Positions 1 to 6,719 of a stretch of DNA of 14,152 nucleotides are shown piece by piece. Each line of letters starts with the position of its first letter. Within the stretch, counting starts at the first letter, position 1. Source of the stretch: Bacillota bacterium (GTDB lineage: Bacteria > Bacillota > Dethiobacteria > SKNC01); assembly GCA_007121375.1 (NCBI GenBank), contig SKLX01000097.1, positions 1 to 14,152 on the forward strand. Reading direction: 5' to 3'. Under the pieces are notes generated by a model, which made no database searches, had not been told where the DNA came from, and worked only from the letters and a program-made list of their open reading frames with translations. Position numbers and translations under genes: made by a program.

Positions 1-1214
1 CACTGGGAAGGCATTTTGAATTCCTCCTCTTCCCCTGTCCTTTTTTCTTCCAAAACCCTTACCAGTTCTGGTATCACCTCTCCTGCTTTATGGATAATAA
101 CTTTATCTCCAACCTTAACTCCTTTTTCCTTCAAAACATCTTCATTATGGAGAGAAGCCCTTTTTACCAGGGATCCCGAAACCTTAACAGGCTTAAGGAG
201 GGCAATGGGAGTTAAAGCTCCTGTTCGGCCTACACTTACTATAATATTTTCTACTTTTGTTTCTACCTGTTCAGCAGGAAACTTAAAGGCAATAGCCCAT
301 CGGGGACTTTTTGCTGTATAACCAAGCTTTTTTTGTAATTCTATATCATTTACCTTAATCACCATGCCGTCTATTTCATAAATTAAATCCTTTCTTTCCA
401 CCGCCCATTCCTGGCAGGCTTCTATAACTTCTTCCATGTCCTGGTAAACTTTAATATGAGGGTTGATTTTAAGGCCTATTTTTTTTAAGAAATTTAGTAT
501 TTCAAACTGGGTTTTAAAAGAATAACCTTCCATATCACCAATGCCATATAAAAAAATATCCAAAGGCCTGGCTGCCGCTACTTTTGGGTCAAGCTGACGC
601 ACAGAACCTGCTGCCGCATTTCGAGGATTGGCAAAAAGGGGCAGTCCTTCTTCAGCCCTTTTATCATTTAGTTTTTCAAATTCCTTCCGGGGCATAAATA
701 TCTCCCCTCTTGCTTCCAGGGTAACTTTCTCTTGAAGGCGCAAGGGTACACTTTGTATGGTTTTTATATTGTGGGTTATGTCCTCTCCTACATAGCCATC
801 CCCCCTGGTAGCTCCCCTGGTAAATATTCCCTCCTCATAAAGTAAAGACACAGCCAATCCATCAATTTTAGGCTCTACCAAATATTCCTCCCGGGAAGGA
901 TCAGCCATTTTTTTAATTCTCCTTACAAAATCCCTTAGTTCGGATATGCTGAAAGCATTATCCAGGCTGAGCATGGGCACCCTGTGCTCGACGGTCTCAA
1001 AGGATTCCAGGGGTTTACCCCCTACCCGCTGGGTAGGTGAATCAGGGGTAACCAGTTGAGGAAATTCCCTTTCTATCTTTTCCAGTTCTCTTTTAAGAAG
1101 ATCATATTCTCTATCAGATATCACCGGGGAATCTAAAACATAATAATAATAATCATGCTTTGATATTTCTTTCCTCAGTTCTTCTGCTCTTTTTTCTGCT
1201 TCTTCCAGTTTCAT
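1..1214 (-). CDS. ligA: NAD-dependent DNA ligase LigA, N-terminal ~404 residues (3' end cut by window edge)
   Basis: LigA seals nicks in double-stranded DNA during replication and repair, using NAD+ as adenylate donor. Translation of the minus strand gives an open frame that runs off the left edge without a stop. The N-terminus has the Ia-domain tyrosine-rich motif (HDYYYYVLDSP, residues 20-30) that binds the nicotinamide half of NAD. Next come the adenylation core with the KxDG motif EPKIDG (nucleophile Lys116), the downstream ARGEIFMP and FANPRNAAAGSVRQLDP blocks, EIDGMVIKV, and the start of the OB fold (VGRTGALTPIA, ASLHNED). The zinc finger, helix-hairpin-helix and BRCT domains expected in a ~670-residue family member lie outside the window. 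I chose the ATG at 1214; GGAGAGG lies 8 nt upstream. An in-frame TTG two codons earlier is possible. It follows pcrA after 28 nt, an order conserved in Firmicutes, so the two are probably co-transcribed. Confidence 0.96.
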   Translation of the reverse strand, partial: MKLEEAEKRAEELRKEISKHDYYYYVLDSPVISDREYDLLKRELEKIEREFPQLVTPDSPTQRVGGKPLESFETVEHRVPMLSLDNAFSISELRDFVRRIKKMADPSREEYLVEPKIDGLAVSLLYEEGIFTRGATRGDGYVGEDITHNIKTIQSVPLRLQEKVTLEARGEIFMPRKEFEKLNDKRAEEGLPLFANPRNAAAGSVRQLDPKVAAARPLDIFLYGIGDMEGYSFKTQFEILNFLKKIGLKINPHIKVYQDMEEVIEACQEWAVERKDLIYEIDGMVIKVNDIELQKKLGYTAKSPRWAIAFKFPAEQVETKVENIIVSVGRTGALTPIALLKPVKVSGSLVKRASLHNEDVLKEKGVKVGDKVIIHKAGEVIPELVRVLEEKRTGEEEEFKMPSQ

Positions 1215-1242
1215 CTCCAATTCCTCTCCATTTAAATCTAAT

Positions 1243-3366
1243 CTAATCAGCCTTTAACTTTTTTAAAGGGGCATAAGCAGCCAGAACCACCTTGGTGCCT
1301 ACCTGGGGAAATAAAACGGTAAGGACCGGATCTCCCCCTGAGTCTCCTACTTCCCTTATTTTTCCCTGGCCCCATTTCTGATGATGAACCAAATCTCCCA
1401 CCGACCAGCTGGAATCAGCATCCAGGTTTTCCTCCCTTAAAGAGGGGGAATCAAAAAGATCTGCAGGTATTTCTTCTAAAAAGCGGGAGGGAGAATTAAT
1501 GGCAATCCTGCCATAAGTGGTCCTTTGCCGGGCATGGGTAAGATATAGCCTTTCCTTTGCCCTGGTGCATCCTACGTAGAAAAGACGCCTTTCCTCTTCC
1601 AGGCCTTCGGATTCCTCCAGGGCAAAGTAATGAGGAAAAATTCCTTCTTCCATTCCTATTAGAAACACCATAGAAAACTCCAGGCCTTTGGCACTGTGGA
1701 GGGTCATGCATATTACCCGTTTTCTATCCTCCCCTTCAAACACCTCGTCGGAAGAAGCAACCAGGGAAATACCTGTTAAAAATGAAGTAAGGTCTTTTTC
1801 CTCAGCCTTAATCTGGAATTCTCTAGTAACTGAAACCAGTTCCTTTACATTTTCTATCCTGGAAAGGGATTCAGGGGTGCTTTCAGATTCTAAAAAAGCC
1901 AGGTAACCCGTTTTTTCTAATATTTCCTCCGTTAATTCTTGTACTGTTAAGAATTCCCTCATCTCGCGAAAATTATTAATTAAATTATAAAAATCCCCTA
2001 TTTTTTTGCTGATACCGTGGGATACTCCCGCCTGCCCGGCCTCTGCCAGGGCTTCAAAAATACTGATTCCCTTTGACGACGCCCACTCCTCAAGTTTTTC
2101 AACCGTCTTTATTCCTATTCCCCTTTTAGGTACATTAATGATCCTTTTTAAGCTGATAGCATCCTCCGGGTTTTCTACTAGTCTGAGATATGCCAGAACA
2201 TCCTTAACCTCCCGCCGCTCATAAAATTTCAAGCCCCCATAAATAGAATAGGCCATGTTTTCCTTTAACAGACCTTCTTCAATGACCCGGGACTGGGCAT
2301 TGGTGCGGTAAAGGACGGCAATGTCCTCATAATTTTCCCGGTTCTTTTTTATTTCTTCTACCACATAAGCGGCTTCTTCCTGTTCGGTTTCACCACAGAA
2401 ATAAAAAATCTTTTCCCCTGCTGGCTTTCGAGTCCAGAGGCGTTTTTCTTTCCTCTGCATGTTATTTTTTACCACGTGAAAGGCAGCCTCCAGGATGTTT
2501 CCCTGGGAGCGATAGTTTTCTTCCAGTTTAATTACCCTGGCCTCGGGATAGTCCTTTTCAAACTCCAAAATATTTCTTAAATCAGCACCCCTAAACTGAT
2601 AAATAGACTGGTCGTCATCCCCTACTACACAGAGGTTCCTGTGTTTTTGTGCCAGAAGGTTAACTAAAATGTACTGGACCATATTTGTGTCCTGGTATTC
2701 ATCCACCAGGATATATTTAAACTTTTCCTGGTAGTAATCCAGTATTTCGGGATATTCTTTAAAAAGCCTGACTGTTAAAAAAAGCAAATCATCAAAATCC
2801 AGGCAGTTACTTTCCCGCAACTTTTTCTGGTAAAGACGGTACACATCACTGACCCGGCAGGCAAAAAAATCTCTGGCCGTTTCTTCATATAGAGCTTCAT
2901 CCATAAGTTCATTTTTAGCCTTACTAATTATGGCAAGAACCTTACGGGGGGCATAACTTTGGAAATCATAATTAAGCTCTTTCAAACATTCTTTTATAAG
3001 GTTACCTTGATCCTGGGAATCTAAAATTACAAAATTTCTTTCATATCCCAGGTGATTTATATATTTGCGCAGAATGCGAACGGCGGCCGCATGAAAGGTA
3101 GATATCCAAAGCCTGTCATCCAGCTCAAGAAATTCCTGCACCCTGTCTTTCATTTCATTGGCCGCCTTGTTGGTAAAGGTAATAGCCAGTATTTCGTCTG
3201 GAAAGCATTTGTTTTGTTCTACAAGATAAGCAAAGCGATGAGTTAAAACCCTGGTTTTACCGCTTCCGGCCCCGGCTAAAATCAGTAAGGGCCCATCTGT
3301 AAAACAAACTGCCTCTTTTTGCTCTTCATTTAATCCTTCTAACATTTCATCTACCTTCCCGGGCAT
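1243..3366 (-). CDS. pcrA: ATP-dependent DNA helicase PcrA (UvrD/Rep superfamily 1A)
   Basis: PcrA is the essential 3'-5' helicase of Gram-positive bacteria. It acts in repair, in removing obstructing recombinase filaments and in resolving conflicts with RNA polymerase. All SF1A signatures are visible in the 707 residues: Q motif (LNEEQKEAV, 12-20), Walker A (GAGSGKT, Lys37), motif Ia (TFTNKAANEMK), Walker B (VDEYQDTN, Asp222/Glu223), motif III (GDDDQSIYQFRGA), motif IV (LEENYRSQ), motif V (TLHSAKGLEF) and motif VI (RRLFYVGCTRAKERL). The C-terminus has the small SH3/Tudor-like module (VGDLVHHQKWGQGKI) that contacts RNA polymerase in Bacillus PcrA. Length is normal for the family. The start is uncertain by seven codons: the first ATG (3366) has the strong AGGAGGAG 11 nt upstream, inside the end of yerC, while Met8 (MLEGLNEEQ) matches the usual family N-terminus and has a weaker GGGAAGG 8 nt before it. 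It lies 8 nt after yerC and 28 nt before ligA. The pcrB gene found just upstream in Bacillus is absent. Confidence 0.97.
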   Translation of the reverse strand: MPGKVDEMLEGLNEEQKEAVCFTDGPLLILAGAGSGKTRVLTHRFAYLVEQNKCFPDEILAITFTNKAANEMKDRVQEFLELDDRLWISTFHAAAVRILRKYINHLGYERNFVILDSQDQGNLIKECLKELNYDFQSYAPRKVLAIISKAKNELMDEALYEETARDFFACRVSDVYRLYQKKLRESNCLDFDDLLFLTVRLFKEYPEILDYYQEKFKYILVDEYQDTNMVQYILVNLLAQKHRNLCVVGDDDQSIYQFRGADLRNILEFEKDYPEARVIKLEENYRSQGNILEAAFHVVKNNMQRKEKRLWTRKPAGEKIFYFCGETEQEEAAYVVEEIKKNRENYEDIAVLYRTNAQSRVIEEGLLKENMAYSIYGGLKFYERREVKDVLAYLRLVENPEDAISLKRIINVPKRGIGIKTVEKLEEWASSKGISIFEALAEAGQAGVSHGISKKIGDFYNLINNFREMREFLTVQELTEEILEKTGYLAFLESESTPESLSRIENVKELVSVTREFQIKAEEKDLTSFLTGISLVASSDEVFEGEDRKRVICMTLHSAKGLEFSMVFLIGMEEGIFPHYFALEESEGLEEERRLFYVGCTRAKERLYLTHARQRTTYGRIAINSPSRFLEEIPADLFDSPSLREENLDADSSWSVGDLVHHQKWGQGKIREVGDSGGDPVLTVLFPQVGTKVVLAAYAPLKKLKAD

Positions 3367-3374
3367 CTTTCAGG

Positions 3375-3692
3375 TCACTCCTCCTCCCCTTTAGAGGCAT
3401 TATATTCCTTTAAGCGTTCTAATGCAATATTATAGCCTCCATGACCATAATAAAGATAACGCTTTACCCTGCTTATAGTAGCAGTGCTTACTCCTGTTTC
3501 CCTTTCAATCTGACTATAAGTATAACCTTCTTGAAGCATTCTGGCCACTTCCAACCGTTGAACCATAGCTTTTAACTCATTTATAGTGCACAGGTCTTCA
3601 AAAAAAATATAACATTCTTCCACATTTTTCAGGGACAAAACCGCCCTGAAAAGCTGGTCCATGTACTCATCCTTAAGCCTGGAACCTGACAA
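3375..3692 (-). CDS. yerC: YerC/YecD family TrpR-like transcriptional regulator
   Basis: A 105-residue protein of the YerC/YecD branch of the TrpR repressor superfamily. It opens with MDQLF.AVLSLKNVEECYIFFEDLCT (about residues 11-36), followed by INELKAMVQRLEVARML (37-53). The helix-turn-helix is at about 57-78 (YTYSQIERETGVSTATISRVKR). This matches the layout of the ~104-residue B. subtilis YerC. A longer open frame begins at 3806, but its first 38 residues resemble nothing in the family and its ATG has no ribosome binding site. A TTG at 3692 is preceded at ideal distance by GGGGGTGAT, one base off the perfect Shine-Dalgarno, and gives exactly family length, so I chose it. In B. subtilis yerC also lies between purD and pcrA-ligA. 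From memory of comparative genomics, YerC has been proposed as HisR, a regulator of histidine genes; that role is not shown here. The C-terminal Gly-Glu-Glu-Glu codons double as the pcrA ribosome binding site. Confidence 0.88.
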   Translation of the reverse strand: MSGSRLKDEYMDQLFRAVLSLKNVEECYIFFEDLCTINELKAMVQRLEVARMLQEGYTYSQIERETGVSTATISRVKRYLYYGHGGYNIALERLKEYNASKGEEE

Positions 3693-3695
3693 TCT

Positions 3696-3704
3696 ATCAC
3701 CCCC
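3696..3704 (-). promoter_or_regulatory. Ribosome binding site that decides the yerC TTG start
   Basis: On the minus strand the sequence GGGGGTGAT ends 3 nt before TTG at 3692, with 7 nt between its GGGGG core and the start codon. It differs from the consensus GGAGGTGAT at one base. The ATG at 3806 has no comparable signal, so this site is the main reason to shorten yerC to 105 residues. Confidence 0.7.
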
Positions 3705-3730
3705 AAAACTGAAAGGGCACCCGGAAATCC

Positions 3731-3765
3731 CGAGGCACATTATTAATGTAAGTTTAAGGGCCTCG
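3731..3765 (-). repeat. Stem-loop in the purD-yerC gap (untranslated leader of yerC)
   Basis: Perfect 6-bp arms CGAGGC and GCCTCG (3760-3765 and 3731-3736) enclose 23 nt. The enclosed stretch contains a 13-nt palindrome (3737-3749, ACATTA-A-TAATGT on the minus strand) that could fold as an inner hairpin (ACAU-UAAUA-AUGU) stacked directly on the outer stem. No T-run follows on the minus strand, so it does not look like a rho-independent terminator. It may be a leader structure of the yerC-pcrA-ligA mRNA, or the palindrome may be a protein-binding site about 45 nt upstream of the yerC start. The arms and palindrome are seen in the sequence; the role is unknown. Confidence 0.45.
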
Positions 3766-3791
3766 CGGAGAACCAGGCACCCTGATTTTCC

Positions 3792-3820
3792 TTTATATAA
3801 TAACATTTTTGCCAGGCTAA
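3792..3820 (-). promoter_or_regulatory. Possible weak sigma-A promoter for yerC-pcrA-ligA
   Basis: On the minus strand TATAAA (3792-3797) matches the -10 consensus at 5 of 6 positions. TTAGCC (3815-3820), 17 nt upstream, matches the -35 consensus at only 3 of 6. The position, in the 172-nt gap between purD and yerC, suits a promoter for the downstream group, but the match is weak and could be chance in AT-rich DNA. Confidence 0.22.
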
Positions 3821-3864
3821 AACTACCCTTTTAAGACGAGGTTTAAATAGACTGCTTCCCGGTC

Positions 3865-5142
3865 TTATTTCAGGTATTTTAAAGCCTTTTTACCAATATC
3901 TTTCCGGAAGTGGGCTCCATTAAAACTTATTTTATCTACGGCCTCATACACATTGTCAAGGGTCTCGGGTAAGCTGGAGGCCCAGCCCGTCACCCCTAAA
4001 ACTCTGCCACCGCTGGTTACAACCTGGCCATCTTTAAGGGCTGTCCCCGCATGGAAAACAAATAGATCATCCCGACCTTTAAGTTCATTTAAACCATTAA
4101 TCACCATACCCTTCTCATAGGAACCAGGATAACCTCCTGAAGCCATAACCACACAAACAGCATATTTCTCATGCCACAGGGCTTTTATTTCATTCAACCG
4201 GCCATCTACCACCGCCTGGAGTATAGGGGCTAAATCTGATTTGAGAAGAGGAATTACCACTTGAGCCTCAGGATCACCAAAACGACAATTGAATTCAAGG
4301 ACTTTCGGCCCTTTTTCATCAATCATTAATCCGGCATAAATTACTCCGGAATAGGAATAACCATCCTCTTTCATGCCCTTAACGGCAGGTTTAAGGATTT
4401 TATCTTCCACGAATTTAGCCATTTCCGGTGTAACCAGGGGAGCAGGGGCATATGCTCCCATTCCACCCGTATTTGGACCCCGGTCTCCATCAAAAACAGG
4501 TTTGTGGTCCTGGGAAGAAACCATGGACAAAATATTTTCTCCGTCGGTAAAGGCTAAAATAGAGGCTTCCTCCCCTTGCAGGCATTCCTCCACAATAACC
4601 CTTTTGCCTGCATCTCCAAAATCTTTATCTATCATTATCCTCTTAACCGCCATTAAGGCTTCATCTTCATCATGACAAACCATAACCCCTTTACCCGCAG
4701 CCAGCCCTTCTGCTTTTACCACCAGGGGAGACCCTATTTTTTTAATGTATTCTTCTGCTTCTTGAGGATTATCGAAAGTTTTGTATTCTGCCGTGGGAAT
4801 ATTGTGCCTGTACATAAGTTCTTTGGCAAAAACCTTGCTGCCTTCCAGTTGAGCAGCCTTTTTGTTGGGTCCAAATATTTTTAAGCCTCTTTTTTGAAAA
4901 ACATCTACAACACCAGCAGCCAAAGGATCTTCGGGACCCACCACGGTAAGATCTATCTTTTCTTTTTCTGCAAATTCTGCCAGGGCCTGCCGGTCATCCA
5001 CAGAAAGGGGAACACATTGAGCCTGCTCTTCTATACCCGCATTGCCCGGGGCACAATATATCTTTTCCACCTGGGGGCTCTGGCTCAACTTCCAGGCCAG
5101 GGTATGTTCCCTTCCTCCACCACCAATTAGCAGCACACGCAC
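3865..5142 (-). CDS. purD: Phosphoribosylamine-glycine ligase (GAR synthetase) PurD
   Basis: PurD joins 5-phosphoribosylamine to glycine with ATP to give GAR, the second step of purine synthesis. The 425 residues match the usual family length. The N-terminal Rossmann-like domain carries VLLIGGGGREHTLAWKL (residues 3-19) and APGNAGIEEQA. The ATP-grasp region shows VKAEGLAAGKGVMV and the family signature GPNTGGMGAYAPAPLVTP, followed by EFNCRFGDPEAQV, which carries the metal- and phosphate-binding acidic residues of the fold. A C-terminal domain (GGYPGSYEKG, RVLGVTG) completes the enzyme. The start codon is GTG at 5142; the purH stop codon runs straight into its Shine-Dalgarno (TAAGGAGGTG), leaving a 14-nt gap, which suggests translational coupling. 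It is the last purine gene of the run, as in Bacillus. A 172-nt non-coding stretch follows before yerC, without a clear terminator. Confidence 0.97.
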   Translation of the reverse strand: MRVLLIGGGGREHTLAWKLSQSPQVEKIYCAPGNAGIEEQAQCVPLSVDDRQALAEFAEKEKIDLTVVGPEDPLAAGVVDVFQKRGLKIFGPNKKAAQLEGSKVFAKELMYRHNIPTAEYKTFDNPQEAEEYIKKIGSPLVVKAEGLAAGKGVMVCHDEDEALMAVKRIMIDKDFGDAGKRVIVEECLQGEEASILAFTDGENILSMVSSQDHKPVFDGDRGPNTGGMGAYAPAPLVTPEMAKFVEDKILKPAVKGMKEDGYSYSGVIYAGLMIDEKGPKVLEFNCRFGDPEAQVVIPLLKSDLAPILQAVVDGRLNEIKALWHEKYAVCVVMASGGYPGSYEKGMVINGLNELKGRDDLFVFHAGTALKDGQVVTSGGRVLGVTGWASSLPETLDNVYEAVDKISFNGAHFRKDIGKKALKYLK

Positions 5143-5156
5143 CAGGCTGCACCTCC

Positions 5157-6701
5157 TTAATGTTTAAAATATCTTCTTCCGGTAAAGAGCAGGGTCATAT
5201 CATAGGAGTTAGCCACTTCTATGGCTTCCTCATCTTTTAACGAGCCGCCTGGTTGAACCAGGGCTGTTACTCCAGCTTTAGCTGCTTCTACCACCGTATC
5301 GGGGAAGGGGAAAAAGGCGTCGGAAGCCAGGACACTACCTTTAGCTTTTTCTCCCGCCTGGTCAATAGCTATGCGGGCGGCCCCTACCCTGTTCATCTGG
5401 CCTGCCCCCACTCCTATGGTCTGCAGGTTTTTAGCCAGAATAATGGCGTTGGATTTCACATGTTTAACTACCCTCATGCCGAAGAGGAGATCTTCCAACT
5501 CCCGATCAGTCGGCTTTCTTTTAGTAACCACTTTCCAGTTTTCAATGCTCATGGGTACCTTATCCAGTTCCTGGACCAGGAGGCCGCCGGAGACTTTTTT
5601 AAAATCCAGTTCTTCCCGGTCTATATCCTCCAGTTTGGCCTGAAGAACCCGGATATCCTTTTTGGCCTGGAAAGCCTCCAGGGCTTCTTTATCATAGTCA
5701 GGAGCAATTATTACTTCAATAAAAATCTTCAATATTTCTTCTGCCGTCTTTAAGTCTACCTTATTATTAACGGCTATAATACCGCCAAAAATAGAAACAG
5801 GGTCAGAATCATAGGCTTTCAGGTAAGCTTCATGGAGGTCAGGAGCCGTCCCTACTCCACAGGGGTTAGCATGCTTAATAGCTACCACGGTAGGTTCGGT
5901 GAATTCCTGGACCAGCTCCCAGGCAGCATTTGTATCATTAATATTGTTAAAGGACAGTTCCTTCCCCTGAATCTGCCTGGCCATGGCTAAAGAAGACAGG
6001 GAGGGGTTAATCTCCCGGTAAAAAGCTGCCTGCTGCTGGGGGTTTTCACCGTAGCGCAGTGCCTGGACTTTCTTGTAGGGTAATATATAAGTATCCCTGA
6101 ACCTGGTTTCTTCCGGAAGCTGGTCTGACAGGTAACCACTAATGACGGAATCGTATTCCGCAGTATGGGTAAAGGCTTCTACAGCCAGCTTAAATTTTGT
6201 TTCAGAGCTGAGGGAACCCTTTTCCTTTAGTTCTTTTATTACTTCTTCATATCGGGCAGGATTCACGATAACCCCCACATCCTGGTAATTTTTAGCCGCG
6301 GCTCGAACCATGGTAGGGCCACCTATATCAATATTTTCAATGGCTTCTGCCCGGGTTACTCCCTCTTTGGCTATGGTTTGGGCAAAGGGATAGAGGTTAA
6401 CCACCACCAGATCTATGGGAGAAATCTCATGATCAGACATCTGCTGGCGATGGGTTTCATCTTCCCTCTTACCCAGGATTCCTCCATGGATTTTAGGATG
6501 AAGAGTTTTTAACCGTCCCTCTAGAATTTCCGGAAAACCCGTTTCTTCCGATACAGATTTTACGGGAACTCCTGCCTCTTCCAGGGAACGGGCAGTTCCT
6601 CCCGTGGAAAGAATCTCATAGCCCAACTGACTTAACTCCCGGCCAAAATCCACCACTCCCTTCTTATCGGAAACACTTATCAGGGCATATTTTTTACTCA
6701 T
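5157..6701 (-). CDS. purH: Bifunctional AICAR transformylase / IMP cyclohydrolase PurH
   Basis: PurH carries out the last two steps to IMP: formylation of AICAR with 10-formyl-tetrahydrofolate, then ring closure. Residues 1 to about 200 form the MGS-like cyclohydrolase domain (ALISVSDKKG, LSTGGTA, GRLKTLHPKIHGGIL, ENIDIGGPTMVRAAAKN). The rest is the transformylase, with LRYGENP, the catalytic Lys-His pair in AIKHANPCGVG (Lys276-His277), GAGQMNRV, SDAFFPFPD, QPGGSLKDEEAI and the C-terminal FTGRRYFKH. I chose the ATG at 6701 (514 residues) because AAGGTGG lies 5 nt upstream and the N-terminus MSKKYALISVSDK fits the family. An in-frame GTG three codons earlier (6710) is poorly placed relative to that site. 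The position after YGENP, usually His, is Gln here. It follows purM after 18 nt; purN, which sits between them in B. subtilis, is missing. Confidence 0.97.
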   Translation of the reverse strand: MSKKYALISVSDKKGVVDFGRELSQLGYEILSTGGTARSLEEAGVPVKSVSEETGFPEILEGRLKTLHPKIHGGILGKREDETHRQQMSDHEISPIDLVVVNLYPFAQTIAKEGVTRAEAIENIDIGGPTMVRAAAKNYQDVGVIVNPARYEEVIKELKEKGSLSSETKFKLAVEAFTHTAEYDSVISGYLSDQLPEETRFRDTYILPYKKVQALRYGENPQQQAAFYREINPSLSSLAMARQIQGKELSFNNINDTNAAWELVQEFTEPTVVAIKHANPCGVGTAPDLHEAYLKAYDSDPVSIFGGIIAVNNKVDLKTAEEILKIFIEVIIAPDYDKEALEAFQAKKDIRVLQAKLEDIDREELDFKKVSGGLLVQELDKVPMSIENWKVVTKRKPTDRELEDLLFGMRVVKHVKSNAIILAKNLQTIGVGAGQMNRVGAARIAIDQAGEKAKGSVLASDAFFPFPDTVVEAAKAGVTALVQPGGSLKDEEAIEVANSYDMTLLFTGRRYFKH

Positions 6702-6719
6702 ATTTACCACCTTTCCTTT

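Noticed and set aside
3655..3725. Short inverted segments around GGGTGCC in the purD-yerC gap as a terminator
   Set aside because: The stems are short or bulged and lack a following T-run on the minus strand; the GGGTGCC repeat is only 7 nt.
3693..3806. N-terminal extension of the yerC frame to an ATG at 3806
   Set aside because: No Shine-Dalgarno precedes it, its 38 residues do not look like the family, and a TTG with a near-perfect ribosome binding site gives the expected length.
5253..5753. Plus-strand open frame of 166 residues
   Set aside because: It is antisense to the well-supported purH and has no recognisable domain.
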